Source: Omphiscola glabra
Lineage: Eukaryota; Mollusca; Gastropoda; Lymnaeidae
Assembly (NCBI GenBank): GCA_964017045.1
Contig: OZ024798.1
Coordinates: 7,957,793-8,021,792 of the forward strand
DNA length: 64,000 nucleotides
Direction: 5' to 3'
Part shown: positions 11,320 to 23,700 of the stretch, one piece after another
Numbering within the stretch: the first letter of the stretch is position 1
Layout: every line of letters starts with the position of its first letter
Notes under the pieces: model-generated
Told to the model about the DNA's origin: nothing
Databases searched by the model: none
Seen by the model: only the letters and a program-made list of their open reading frames with translations
Position numbers and translations under genes: made by a program

Positions 11320-11494
11320 GTATTTTGGCGCTGCGAGCAGGGTTTTAAAAAGTGTGTCACACACACACACACCACCCTCCAGTAGCCATATATAAGCTGC
11401 CACCATATCACTCCAACACTCTACTACAAAAAATTTTGAACAGTTTCATTGGCTCCAAAAAGTGACTGGTACCGCTATACTTGTTATTGTCGAT

Positions 11495-11605
11495 CACATG
11501 AAAATTATATCGGCTGGTTTAAAAGAAAGATTTTCTGATTTGAAACAAATTGATTTTCCAACTTGGATGATGCAGCCATTGTTAGTAGATTTGTCTGATA
11601 TTTGA
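11495..11605 (+). pseudogene. Short transposase-like coding relic
   Basis: An open stretch of about 35 codons reads …LKQIDFPTWMMQPLLVDLSD, then hits a stop at 11601. The wording resembles a segment I associate with hAT-derived ZBED/SCAND3-type proteins, but this is from memory and short. It lies between the LTR-like unit and the LINE at 11605. Confidence 0.3.
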
Positions 11606-13295
11606 AATATTATTAGTATTATTGGTAGATTCCTATAGCGTGGTACCCCAGCCTAGGGCTGGGCTCACCACGCTGTACATACAATTTAACAAGCATAATC
11701 ATGAACTGAAAAATTAACTTACATTAATTAAAAACAAACAAAAAACAAATGTGTATTCACCCAACCATTCCATAACAATTTACACGTGAAGCCATCGACG
11801 GCACTCAGCAGCATCGTTTAACGGTCAGAAGGGGAATCAGTCAGGAGAGAGTTTAAAGAGATGTGTTTTGAAGGCTGTGATGGTTGATATATTGCGGATG
11901 TGTAGTGGAAGAGAATTCAATCGTTTGGAGGCACAGTAAGAGAAAGATCGTTCACCGTGTGTTTTTGTGCGAGTCTTGGGGACAGAAAGAATACGCCTTA
12001 TACGCCCGTCTTCGGAGGAGCGAAGCTGTCGAAGGGGTGAGAGAGAAGTTCGGTTAGATAGGAAGGTCAGGAATTCGAGAAAAATTTGTGGTAGATAACA
12101 GAGATGTTATAGTCAATCCGTGCTTGTACAGGGAGCCAATGAAGTAGTGGTGTGATGTGATCACGTTTTTTTGCCTTTAAAACTAGCCTAGCAGCTGAGT
12201 TTTGAACCTTTTGTAGTTTTTCTAAGAATTGTTTTGGTGAACCTGACAGAAGAGAGTTGCAATAGTCAAGACGAGAGAGAACAAGAGCATAGACTAAGGT
12301 TTTTGTTGCACTAACTGTGAGGTTAAGGCGGATGGAGCTGATCTGACGGATAGCCGTGTATGCAGAGCGACAAATGTGGGATATGTGATTATCGAGAGAC
12401 ATGTTGTTAGACAGAATATAACCAAGATTCCTAGTGGAGGATGTAAACTGTATGTCGGAGTTACCTACTTGAAATGAGGTGGGGAGAGCTGAGTTAGAGG
12501 ATGATTTGTGATCATGAATAAGAAGTGCTTCCGTTTTGTCATCGTTAAGTTTCAACTTGCTGAGTGTCATCCATGACTTGACATCAGCAATGCTCTCCTG
12601 CATTGACAAGAGAGGGATGAGTATGCTTGTATAGCTGCGTGTCATCCAAGAATGACTGGCTCTCCACAGCATACCTCTCGAGCAATATGAGCAGTGGCCT
12701 GGTATACATTGTAAATAGAACCGTGCCCAAAACTGACCCCTGTGGCACTCCATACACCAAGTCAGCACTGCCAGAGAGACAGCCATCGACAGCGACCACC
12801 TGCGTTCTATTGGAGAGATAGGACCTAAACCAAGCCAAAACTGAACCAGAAATGCCAAAGTAATTTTCAGGGGTTTTGTAAAGGGTTTCATGGTCGACAG
12901 TGTCAAAGGCCGCACTGAGTTCCAAGAGGATCAGGAGACATCACCGCTTTCCAATGCGAGCAAGAGGTCATTGGTGACTCTCAAGAGAGCTGTCACAGTG
13001 CTATGGAAAGGTCTATAGGCTGATTGATAAGGACTGAGAAGAGAGTTGTCGTTTAAGTAAGCAAAAAGTTGTTTTAGAACTAGTTTTTCAATGACTTTAG
13101 ATAAAAATGAAAAGTTAGATACTGGTCTATAGTTTTTTAAATTATTTTCATCCAGACCAGGCTTCTTGAGCAATGGTTTGATGACAGCTGACTTACAAAT
13201 AGTGGGAACAGTGCCAGAAGACAAGCTTTCATTGACTATGTGGGTTATCGTTGGGAGCAAATGATCTAATGACTCAACCAACAGTATATGCAATA
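11605..13295 (-). mobile_element. CR1/L2-like LINE, 5'-truncated, with 3' UTR
   Basis: On the - strand, three broken frames follow each other. They are an N-terminal reverse transcriptase part (…LKNYRPVSNFSFLSKVIEKL), the core (SAAFDTVDH, then GVPQGSVLG and FLDDTQLY in place of the usual FADD) and the thumb/C-terminal part ([31 protein letters not shown]). The 3' UTR ends in a TAATA-type simple repeat at about 11605-11625. The endonuclease and ORF1 are missing. Frame changes make it inactive. Motif spelling fits the CR1/L2 group of non-LTR elements. Copies of the same family are at 1-250 and 39805-40918. Confidence 0.9.
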
Positions 13296-13594
13296 TGCAG
13301 TATCAAGAAGAAATCGCAGAAATGCATTATGATTAGTCAGTTAAAAATTTAATTTAATATAAAAGGAGCGATGGCTTGGAGTTGTGAAGAAACAGAAATA
13401 AAATATCCAAATTCAACCAAATGTTCAATAAAAACTATTGCTATCGTTTCCATCTTTATATTTAGTTGAATGTCAAAAAATATATAAATGATTTGCTGCA
13501 AAAAAGTAATCGGCTGGTTATAACACAACCGCGAGAGTTGAGACTGAAGCTAACTAAATTGGAACCTAACATAAAATATATTTGCATCAAGCAA

Positions 13595-14331
13595 AAAGAT
13601 CTCACTAAATTTAAATAATAAATAATTACTAATAATTAAAATAATATAGAAAAAACATTTCATTAAATTCGTACTTGAATTTCAGTTCTCTTGAAAATTT
13701 ACTTACTATGTTTCCTCACCAATTTCCTGATGATTTATTCCTAAAACCTATCATTTAAGTTTCTTCAGTGAACAACCCTATTTTTTAATATTATAAATTA
13801 TGTAAATAATTCATGGGGTCAGTGTCGGATTTACCTATAAGTATAAGCTAACTAAGCTACAGCTTAGGCTTAGGTCCTCACAGCTGCTGACAATTACAGG
13901 GTGGGCCAAGAAACGTGAGAACATTTCGTGAAATGTGATTTAATCGGTTCACATAAAAGTAGTTAACTATACCCATACTATATTAAATAGTTTACTGATT
14001 TACTTACTTACATATTGAACATGATTTCTGATTAGCTAAATATTTAGCAAAAAATGTATGAAGTATAATTAATTAAATTATATTTTGAAATAACTCATAC
14101 TCATATGCTACGAGGTATTCTCACTTTTATTGGCCCACCCTGTATATATTTTAATTTTTTCTTTGACCAGATGATGTAATTTAAAAGGTTAGGGGTGTAT
14201 ATGGATTTAAAAAAAAAAGGTTAGGGTATCAACAAGTCTAAGTCCCTCACTGCATTGGGTGGGGGGGGGGGGCATACGAATTTTAGGAAGGCGTAGGTGG
14301 GGCATGGCACAAAAAAGGTTGGGAAACACTG
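13595..14331 (-). mobile_element. hAT-type MITE relative with nested insertions
   Basis: The reverse complement of the MITE at 4354-4727. The end GGTTGGGAAACACTG is at 14317-14331, and the far part (GTTTCCTCACCAATTTCCTG…) is at 13700-13800. The middle is split by about 430 bases of foreign sequence (roughly 13815-14255) that itself contains the mariner-type MITE at 13897-14142. The left boundary is approximate. Confidence 0.6.
13897..14142. mobile_element. Mariner-type MITE (246 bp)
   Basis: Terminal inverted repeats CAGGGTGGGCCAA / TTGGCCCACCCTG (one internal mismatch) extend loosely through GTGAGAA/TTCTCAC. Each is flanked by TA. AT-rich and noncoding inside. It is inserted in another repeat that is in turn inserted in a hAT-type element. 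Confidence 0.85.
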
Positions 14332-14623
14332 ATCTAACCCGAAAACAAACAAAAAGGAAGTAATTGAGAATTCATTTAACCAAAACATTTTGTTCAATAA
14401 TAGATCCGATTGTATTTGATAGGGGTTACATAAATGTGATGCATATAATATTTAAAATAATAAAACTGATTCAAAGAGTAAAACTTGATATTTAATAATT
14501 CTGTATATTATGCTATTAAGGGTTTGGCGAGTTTTATTTTTTTTACATTGGTCTTTGGGTTTTAAAGTCAAATAAATAACCAATGAGAATTTAACAAACT
14601 AAACTGCCCGTGGTAGGCTTAAG

Positions 14624-14631
14624 TCATGTGA
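14624..14631 (+). promoter_or_regulatory. M-box/E-box-like site just upstream of ArfGAP ATG
   Basis: TCATGTGA lies 23 bases before the start codon, in the short stretch that must hold the 5' UTR or core promoter. MiT/TFE-type factors bind such sequences in other animals. One 8-mer is weak evidence, and no TATA box is seen nearby. Confidence 0.2.
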
Positions 14632-14653
14632 TCAGAACGAGAACGTCATCATC

Positions 14654-14725
14654 ATGGCAGATCACCCGGTTGAGAACGAAATAAAACAGATCTTTAAGCG
14701 ATTATTGTCTATACCTACAAATAAG
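14654..14725 (+). CDS. ARFGAP2/3: ArfGAP exon 1 (start codon)
   Basis: 24 codons, [20 protein letters not shown] then PTNK, followed by the donor GTGAAT. It matches the family's N-terminal helix (…IFKRLRS.PTNK) and ends at the same place as in vertebrates, just before CFDC. No other upstream ATG gives this motif. Phase 0. It is separated from exon 2 by an 11.9-kb intron. Confidence 0.92.
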
Positions 14726-17700
14726 GTGAATTTTACTGTACCAATATATTAGCTTTCATGTAAACCTTTCTCTCTAGATACATCTTTTGAATGTCAATCT
14801 CCGTAGTGAACTTATTTGTTGATTATATAGACACTTGTCAGCTTGTCATATTGTTGACAGTTTCCATTATTTACTGTTAGTGTTACAATTACAATCAATC
14901 AATGTGTTATTTGGAATGCAAATTTTTGGGTAGTGCAGTTCAGTTGCGTATATGATTTCTGATCGAATTTCGTATTTTTGCGTGTATTGTTGATTAAATT
15001 TAGTCCAGGCACTATTAGTTAAGGGGAGGTGTGGGTGAAAAATCCAAAACCTTATTTGGTAGGCTGCTGCTATTGGTAGTACCTATTGCCAATAGCTTCT
15101 AGAGAGCTATTGATACTCCACTACCAGTAACTTCTTGGCGGTTATTGGTAGTTTACCATTTAAAAGAACTACCAATTGGTAGGTACTTCACTCAATATAC
15201 CCTATGAAATTATTTTATGTACAATAAGAATATTAATGCCTTTGCCTTTATATAGGTACGTCGAAGGTCTCACGCGCATGCCGTCTGCGCATATGGAAAA
15301 ATAACGCAAAACGTGTACGGCCATTTTAACATTCGTCTCAGTGGTTATCTCGTTTTTTTGTGTTTTACGTCACAGTTTTCTAATAATAAACTATTTAGTC
15401 ATCAGTGACGTAGAGCACATATTTTTTCCAAACACGGAGGTATCATTTTTGCAGCATTGTGTATTTTGTAAGTGGCAACGGATTTATTTTTATGGATCGA
15501 TATGTATTTATTATTATAACTTTTTAATGCAAGCTCGCGCCGCATAGCGCTTAACCCCGCCAGAGCTTGATTTTTTCACAAAGAGGAATAACTTTATTTC
15601 ATTAATATTAGCAAACGCTGAAAAAAGTTATGCACCATCGAATTTTTGAAAATTGAGTATTTCATTAGTTATCCCCCCTCAATTAAAAAAAATTGGGTTG
15701 TCGGAAATGGCTTCGTCATTAATATATAAATATGAAGATATAAAAAAGATGACTGTTATTGTTAATCTTCAAAATTCCGTGGAACACTTATCAGTTAATT
15801 AGTTGGATACATTTTTACAATATTATTAGAAATGAATGCAACCCAGTAAATTAAAGAATTTTTAAAAATTTTGTTTTGTGTAGTCTGTTGAATTTCGGAC
15901 CAGTTTTGTCCCTTGATTTACATTAATATTATACTTATACACTAATAATAATATGTATAATATCAATTAAAGTTAAGAAATGTTATGAATGAATGGCGTA
16001 ATGTTTTATCAGATCTTCTTTATTGAATCAATAATAGTTTAATAATTTTAATAATAATTGGTATTCTCTAGTTAGTGACATTTAACTAATAAGTCTAATC
16101 CTAATAATAAATAATACTAATTACTGTCACTGGACTGGTACAAATTAACAAATATTACTAATAAACTAATAATACTAAAACTATTTCATTATTACAACTG
16201 CATTTACATTTACAGGCATAATAGTATTGAAGTTAGTATTTTAAAAATATTAATAAGGCATTTAATTATAATTTAAAATAAATATCATCATAGTAATTAT
16301 TTTTTTATTTAAGTGTAAAGCAGGCAAAAGGCATAGGCTACTATTTATTATTTCTAATAATATAAAAGTAAAAGAAATTAATAGTTATTAAACAAAAAAC
16401 TTGAATAATATTAAAAAGCAGTAAGAAATTGTGTCTGTTCAGGATATGAATATGAATATGATTAGATGTTATTTCTAGGTTTCATTCAGACACGAGAGAA
16501 AATGTTAATTTCCATCGACAAGGAGGCATGTTTGGAAAAATTATAGAGAGATTGTAGATTTATAAAAAAGATCAAGCAGTTTGAAGAGCAGTCTAAATAG
16601 AAAATGATAGACAGAACATCCCCATTACCTTTTAAAATTTAATCTCACATATCCCAGTACTGGTATTAGTCTTATTGGTGATATTAGTAGTTTTTATTTA
16701 TAATCTTATACATTCAACAAAAAAGACTTCTACTAACCTTTCTTAAATATAAGAATTGATTTAAAATTTAACTTAAGCATATAATTCATTAAAATACAAT
16801 TAACATTAATAATAATATGTTGTTTTTTTTCCTTTACAAATATTAATTTTTCCTTTTTACTGTTTATGTTTTTCTTAACATACCCTCATATAAATATTTT
16901 AAAAAAATAATAGTCGTGATGCTATATAAAAGTTTTGATGTTTATTGTGTTGTATATTGCATTGATAATGTGTCCTGAAAATCTGGTAGCATTATCTCTT
17001 AAAATAAAAAAGTTTTGGGCAAAATAAGACAGAAATTTGGAAAGTGGGTCACACGTTTTTTTAGTTAAATACAAAGATAAATAAGGAGAGTTTAAAAAAT
17101 CACCAAAAAAATCATAACTCCACTTCTATAAAAGATAGAAAGATGAAATTTGTGTTTTTGTAAACCTTATAGCTAGCCCTTTAAAATGATGCATCATTTA
17201 TTTCAATATGACAATATTTAAAATTTCTGTCAAAGTACCTACTTTATAAGCTAACGAGGGCTCATATGTGTATGTTGTTCGTCCGTCAAATCAACTAGGA
17301 CCATCCAGTCATTCCGGTTAGGGGGGTGGGTTACGGTGGGTTCGTCGCCACAGGATATGGGATGATGGGTAATGGATGTTTGATGACTTGCACGGGTGAT
17401 TTTGTTTAAAGTGAGGAAGAGTTGTGCAGCGTCAACCTCACTCTCTCGTCCAGACCCACCATGTCCAGTGGCAAGACTAAGTCAAGACGACTGGAGATGG
17501 GTACAGATGCAGTGGATGACCAAGATGTTCTACGTGCCTCATCTTGCTCTACACACGCCACGGTGCGTTGCTGTAATCGCTTTCTCCTCCGTTGAACCCA
17601 AATGGTCTCCTCCGCAGGATCGGATGGTGTAAATAATACTCAGAAGGCCTATCTCCCAACAGAATATCAAAAGGGGGGTGGGGTCACATGACCATGTTCC

Positions 17701-20700
17701 AAAACAAAGATAAGCCTAAGCTGTCATCTTTAAGCCTAATCATTTTCTTTATTATAATTAATGCACACTTGGACTTTGTATGCAGTAAAACTATTCTTAT
17801 GGTAATTATAGTATACATTTTAGGCCTATAATAATTTTACTTAATAATTTCAATCATAATAATTAGCACACATAAAATTTAGAGCTGGCAGTTGGATTTT
17901 ATTTGTACTGCACATATTACTTTGGCCTTGGCAAAAAAAGAAGCTGTGTATCAATAGTATCATTTTTTCAAACTATGATCCCCTTCCCCACAGTGACAGT
18001 ATCATACATCTATCTATATTAGGTCTATATCATAACATATAGAGGTTAGCCAAATCTGAGCATGAGGAAGGCTACGCTACCGCAGACAGTGTTAAAACAG
18101 TACTGTAGATTTTATAATTAGTGCTGAGGTCTTGTCACTAGTACTAACGAGCTAGTACTAGTAATAAATGAAAGGGGTAATACTTGGCCAGCGTCATTGA
18201 TAGCGGCTTGAAAGCTCCGATTGTGATTTGATTGGCTGGACTACCAATAGCTATCTAGAAGCTATTGGTAGTTAACTACAAATAGACACTTTCTATTTGG
18301 TATTGTAAATGAGGTACATAATAGGTTTAAAAAAAATAATTCCATTGGTTGCCTTTGTAACCCATAAAAACCTCCGCCATTAAAATTTTTTTTAGTGTTT
18401 TTCAAAACACTAAGGCTTTTACAAATATTAAGTTATTTCCATCAGATTTTAAACATAGATTATTTAACCAATAATAAAACTTTCTATAACAGGGCTTTTT
18501 GATGTAATGAATAGTTATAAATCAACAGGGTCACAAATTGTGGCCTCATTTTTTTTCAAAAAATAGGGACAATTGGGTGAATTCTTTTGACATATTTCCT
18601 TTTCTAAGATAGTTATCTTAATTCTAGGTTCTTCAAATGTTTATTATTGGTCCCTAAACATACTGGGAAAATTTGGTGAGGTTTGGATAATAAATAAAAA
18701 AGTTATAGGACCAAAAATATTGAAAACAAGAAAACTGAAAAACGACAAAAACAATATCAATGAAAAATAGGATATTTATCTCAGATTGGACTGAAAACTT
18801 TTTATTAGCCTATTGTGGACATTTTTTTATCCTTTTCCAGGTCATTTTGTCTTTTTTCCTGACTACTCAACTTTTCCCTGCGATTGATGTATTATTATCT
18901 ATTATTCTGTTTTTGTCAAAAAAAAAAAAATTTGCTCATTTTGAAGAATTATAGCTATATAAAAGTCTTCAAAACCATAAAATTAAGCTATGTGAAAATG
19001 CAATTTCCAAAGAGTTATTTGGCATTGTCCATGTATGCTGAAAATGAACCTCTTGGTCTTGTAGAAAAATTGTAAGTTCTAATGATGGAATGAATATTGA
19101 CATTCGTAAATTTTCTGATTTTTATCGCACAACTTTTGAATCACTTGAGTTGCAACATGTATTTTCTCAAAAGCTTATTAACAGGTTTTTTTGTGTGAGC
19201 CAGAAAACTCATGAGTGATCACTCCATTGAAAAAACTTATTAGTTACTGTGTCAAATTTTAACACTCATCATGTTGCAAATCACATTGCATAGATATACA
19301 ATGTTGAAACAAGGTTATTATTGATATGTTTCTTTGAACTGCAGTCTTATTCTTTTGTACTCGAATAACATATGAGCCTTGGGAATTAATCTGTATTATT
19401 TCTCTTGCATCCTCTGCCTGAGTTTACTATTATTTCGATGTATCGAAAGTATGTTGCGATGAAGAATCTGTAACAATTGGAACACATACTTAGGGCACTC
19501 TTTCTTTTTTCATGTAGAAATTGTCATTTGGGCTAAATGGACTAAGGCACAACAGATCAGTGTAGTTTATCAACAGCAAATATAATGCATGGTGTGCTCT
19601 ATTGAGATCTGCAAACTCATTGCGCATCTCCTCAATCATTCCTGAAAACAATACACTTGTAGTTAAATATTTTTATTAAAAGCTTCTCAACAATATAATA
19701 TAAGGCTAAGGACATTAGTGAATAATAGGTCGTACTTGTTGACAAGTATTTCAAGCAAATGTTATTAGAATGTTAGGGCTCTTAATGTCTTATTTTACTT
19801 CAGAATAAAATAGAACAAAAGACAATGTCATGTGTGTGACGCTATAAGAATATTACTATTTCAATATTCAATAGCTATTCTATAAATATAGTACAATATA
19901 GTTCAATTATCACATTTACTAAATTCATAAATTGTTCATTAGTCTACTGTAACTATCACTAAACTAACAATAACAGTGTTTACTAATAATAATAATAATA
20001 AAAGTATAAGCCTTCATTCAAACATTGTAAAATTATAGTGAGTATACGCTTAGCCTTAGGACTAATTGATACCGTATATTAAAATTGAATCTAAGTGACA
20101 AATAGATTTGATCATTAACGACTTACCATTATTGGCATGGTATTTTTCTTCCTGCTAGTGAAGTAGCGTAGAGGTGCTTGAAGTGACTATGAGTAGGACT
20201 AGTACTCTAGGACTCTTTAGTTTTAGTAGCTTAGTATACTCAGTCTTAGTCTTCTCCAAAATAGAAGAAGTATAATTAATTGTGCTTTTCATGGCAATTA
20301 ATCACAGCCAAATCATTTTGTTTGGTTATTTACTTATGTAGTGTTTTTTTACAGCCTCAAATGCTTTTATTTGCGACAAATTACCATCAAAATTGCTATT
20401 CCTCACGAAATTAGCAACGATTTGTTTATACCGGAAGTATTTATTACAAACTGAGTTCCTACACAGGGACCAATCAAAATGGTTATTTTAATCAACGGTC
20501 AGGGCTAGATCACGTGATACACGAAGAATGTCAGGAAAATACCCAAATTTGCTAGATTTTATCGGCGATTGAAAGCTTTGGTTGCTTTTGTAATTTTCTT
20601 TGTGACGAAATGCTGAGTTTATCTAAAACCGAAAATCACCAACTTTCCAATCATACCAAATACGTTGGGATTGGGCGGCTCAAATAATCATAACAAAGCG

Positions 20701-23700
20701 GTAAAAACACTAAACAATTGGGCAATTTTGACATTTTTCTGATTGATAGAGTAAAGAAAATAGTAATTTATTAAATTTTCCAACTTACTTTTGTAAAAAC
20801 AAATATAAAATTTTAATAACAAAATGGTTAATAAAACCAAATAAACAATAATTGTTTTTTCAAATTTGACATTTTCGCCCATTTCTCACTCTCACCCGCG
20901 CCTCCCCATAACCAACACTAAATTGTAATTGAACAGTTAACTTTTCTTTTTATTTGATTTTTTCAACCCCCATTTCATTGGGTAACCAGACAAAACGACA
21001 AGTGACAAAACGACAAGTGACAAAACGACAAGTGACAAAACGACAAGGGACAAAACGACAAGTGACAAAACAACAAGGTGACAAAACGACAAGATGACAA
21101 AACGACAAGGTGACATAACGACAAGTGACAAAACGACAAGGTGACAAAACGACAAGTGACAAAACGACAAGTCTTCAAAGCCAACGCCTCCACCGTCTTT
21201 AGTGCCTTACATACAATAAAGTAAGGTCCACTTTTTAAGATATTTTACATGCCTTATCGTTGGAGAAACACGGTATTCGGTTATCAGACTTGCGCATAAT
21301 TACATTAAAATGTAATTAATTACCATTAGTTAGAATTACATGACCTATTTTTGTAATTATCTATAATTTCCATTACTTCATTCAAAAGTATAATTAATTA
21401 CCATTACAAATTACTCCACTATTGACCTGTAATTACAATTATATTTTTTACTTACAACATTTTTATATAGTGAATTTTTGTTAATTTGCATAATGTACAT
21501 TATAATTTTCAGCTTGCTCATTACTTGGAGACAAAATGTATGTCATATTGGGTCATATATATATGAGTATGTTGTATACCATGACACTCTATTCATAAGC
21601 ATGTGATCTGCTATTCAGTATTTTCACTTTTACTCTGAAAATAAACATTTACTGAGCAATTAAAAAAGGTCAATAACATGGAGAGTAATTAATTACAATT
21701 ACTAAATACAGTAATTATAAATAAAATTAAAGTTTTGATTAATTATCTCAAAGTATGTCTGTTATGTTGCATATAAGATTATGATCTCAAAAGGTGTATT
21801 ACTATCTAATTATACTGTACAGGAAACTACAATTACACAGCACTATACTGTTAATCACAAACTCCAGCTTCTAGAGCACATGTGTCAACTCGTGATATTT
21901 TTCCTCACGAATAACATAGAATTAGGCCAGTGGTTCTCAACCTTCCAAATGCCGCGACCCTTTATAACAGTTCCCAATGTTGTGGCGACCCCCAACAACA
22001 CAATTATTTTCGTTGCTACTACATAACTGTAGAGTATATGTGTTTTCCGATGGTCTTAGGCATCCCCTGTGAAATGGTCGTTCGACCCCCAAAAGGGTCG
22101 CGACCCACAGGCTGAGAACCACTGAATTAGGCCGACAACTCCCCTAAGAAAGTAACAATATTTCTGCCATCGCTGCGAACATCAAAGCTCTTTGATGTGA
22201 CCGCCGCACGAGTTTATCATGTTTGCAACGGAAACCAGACAAAACGACAAGTGACAAAACGACAAGATGACAAAACGACAAGGTGACAAAATGACAAGGT
22301 TAGGGTTAGGGTTAGTCTGATAAACCAATACCGTGTTTCCCCAATTATAGGGCATGTTAAATATCTTTAAAAGTTTACCATACTTTATTGTATGCAAAGC
22401 AGTGTCTCCCAACCTTTTTTGTGCCATGCCCCACCTAAGCCTTTCTAAAATTCTTATGCCCCCCATGTAACTTTTACATAATTTTTAATATTCAAAAATA
22501 CGGTTGTTCACTGAAGAAGCTTTAATGATAGATTTTAGGAAGAAATCACTAGGAAAATGGTGAGGAAACATAGCAAGTCAATTTTCAAAACATATATGGA
22601 GAACTGACATTCAAGTATGAAATAATTTTAATGAAAGATTTTTCGATATTATTTTAATTATTAGTAATAATTTTTGTTTAACGTTAGTGAGATGTTTGTG
22701 TTTTCAAGTTCTAGATAGCTCATTTTCAAATTGCCCCCATGTGGGGCATGGGCCCCACGTTGGGAAACATTGATGTAAGGCATTAAAGACAGTGGAGGTG
22801 TTGGCGTTGAAGACTTGTCGTTTTGTCACCTTGTCGTTTTGTCACTTTGTCGTTTTGTCACCTTGTCGTTTTGTCACCTTGTCGTTTTGTCACCTTGTCG
22901 TTTTATCACTTGTCGTTTTGCCACTTGTCGTTTTGTCCCTTGTCGTTTTGTCACTTGTCGTTTTGTCATGGAACCTTTCATTGAATGTAGGTAGTTTGGT
23001 AAAGCAAGGGACAAGGGAGACTACTACTTTTTGTGTATTGGAAATGGTGAATCGGCGCCGAAAAATCAGAGTTTTTATGTTTCCTATGTGTGTTTTCTAT
23101 TTATTAATTAATGAGTACTTTTGACGGTAAATGTGAAGAGATATCACAGCGTTTTTTTACCATACAAAAATGTCGAAAAAAAATGTGTTCCACAATATGG
23201 CATAAGAGTACACTGTATCATTGGAAAGTTGCATACTACATCACATTTATTTATTAAATAATTGCTTTTCTCATCAGTGACATATCAGTCACTAAATGGA
23301 CTATAAATAAAAATAAAAACTTTTATTGTTATAACCTATAAGTAAGCCTAATTGTAGTGATATAATCCCATATGATTAGGCATTAATAAGAAAAAAAATA
23401 TTTATCTTTGTATTTAACGAAAAAAGAAAAAAAAACTAGTGACCAACTTTCCACATTTCTGCCTTATTTTGTCCATGACATTTCTATTTTAAAAGATAAT
23501 GCCACCAAATTTTCAGGAGACATTCTCAATGCAATATACAACACAACGAACAACAAAACTTTTGCATAACATTAAGTCTTTGCATTTTGGATAATTTTAT
23601 TTGAGGGTTTGTTAGAAAAATAATGAACAGAAACATTTGGAAAATCATGCTTTACCCTAGTTTTATCTCAGAGTTTCATTCATAAAAGTATGCTGTGTGC

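Larger units (their letters stand above)
20981..22975. mobile_element. Minisatellite-armed inverted-repeat element, copy 2 (1995 bp)
   Basis: Ends GGTAACCAGACAAAACGAC and …GTTTTGTCATGGAACC, flanked by a perfect 8-bp direct repeat TTTCATTG (20973-20980 and 22976-22983), so it arrived by transposition. The arms are inverted minisatellite arrays (20990-21172 and 22815-22968) continued by an inverted repeat inside them. An internal array lies at 22233-22300. Relative to copy 1 it carries an extra SPIN-like element (21928-22124) and more sequence around 21480-21840. The nested hAT-type MITE sits in the same position in both copies. No transposase is encoded, so it must be mobilised in trans. The superfamily is uncertain; an 8-bp duplication fits hAT, P or Merlin. 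Confidence 0.8.

Noticed and set aside
22296..22320. Telomere-like TTAGGG repeats
   Set aside because: Only two to three units, shared with copy 1 as part of the dispersed element; not an interstitial telomere.
22300..22466. 94-codon - strand frame across the nested elements
   Set aside because: Crosses the boundaries of two repeats and has no domain.
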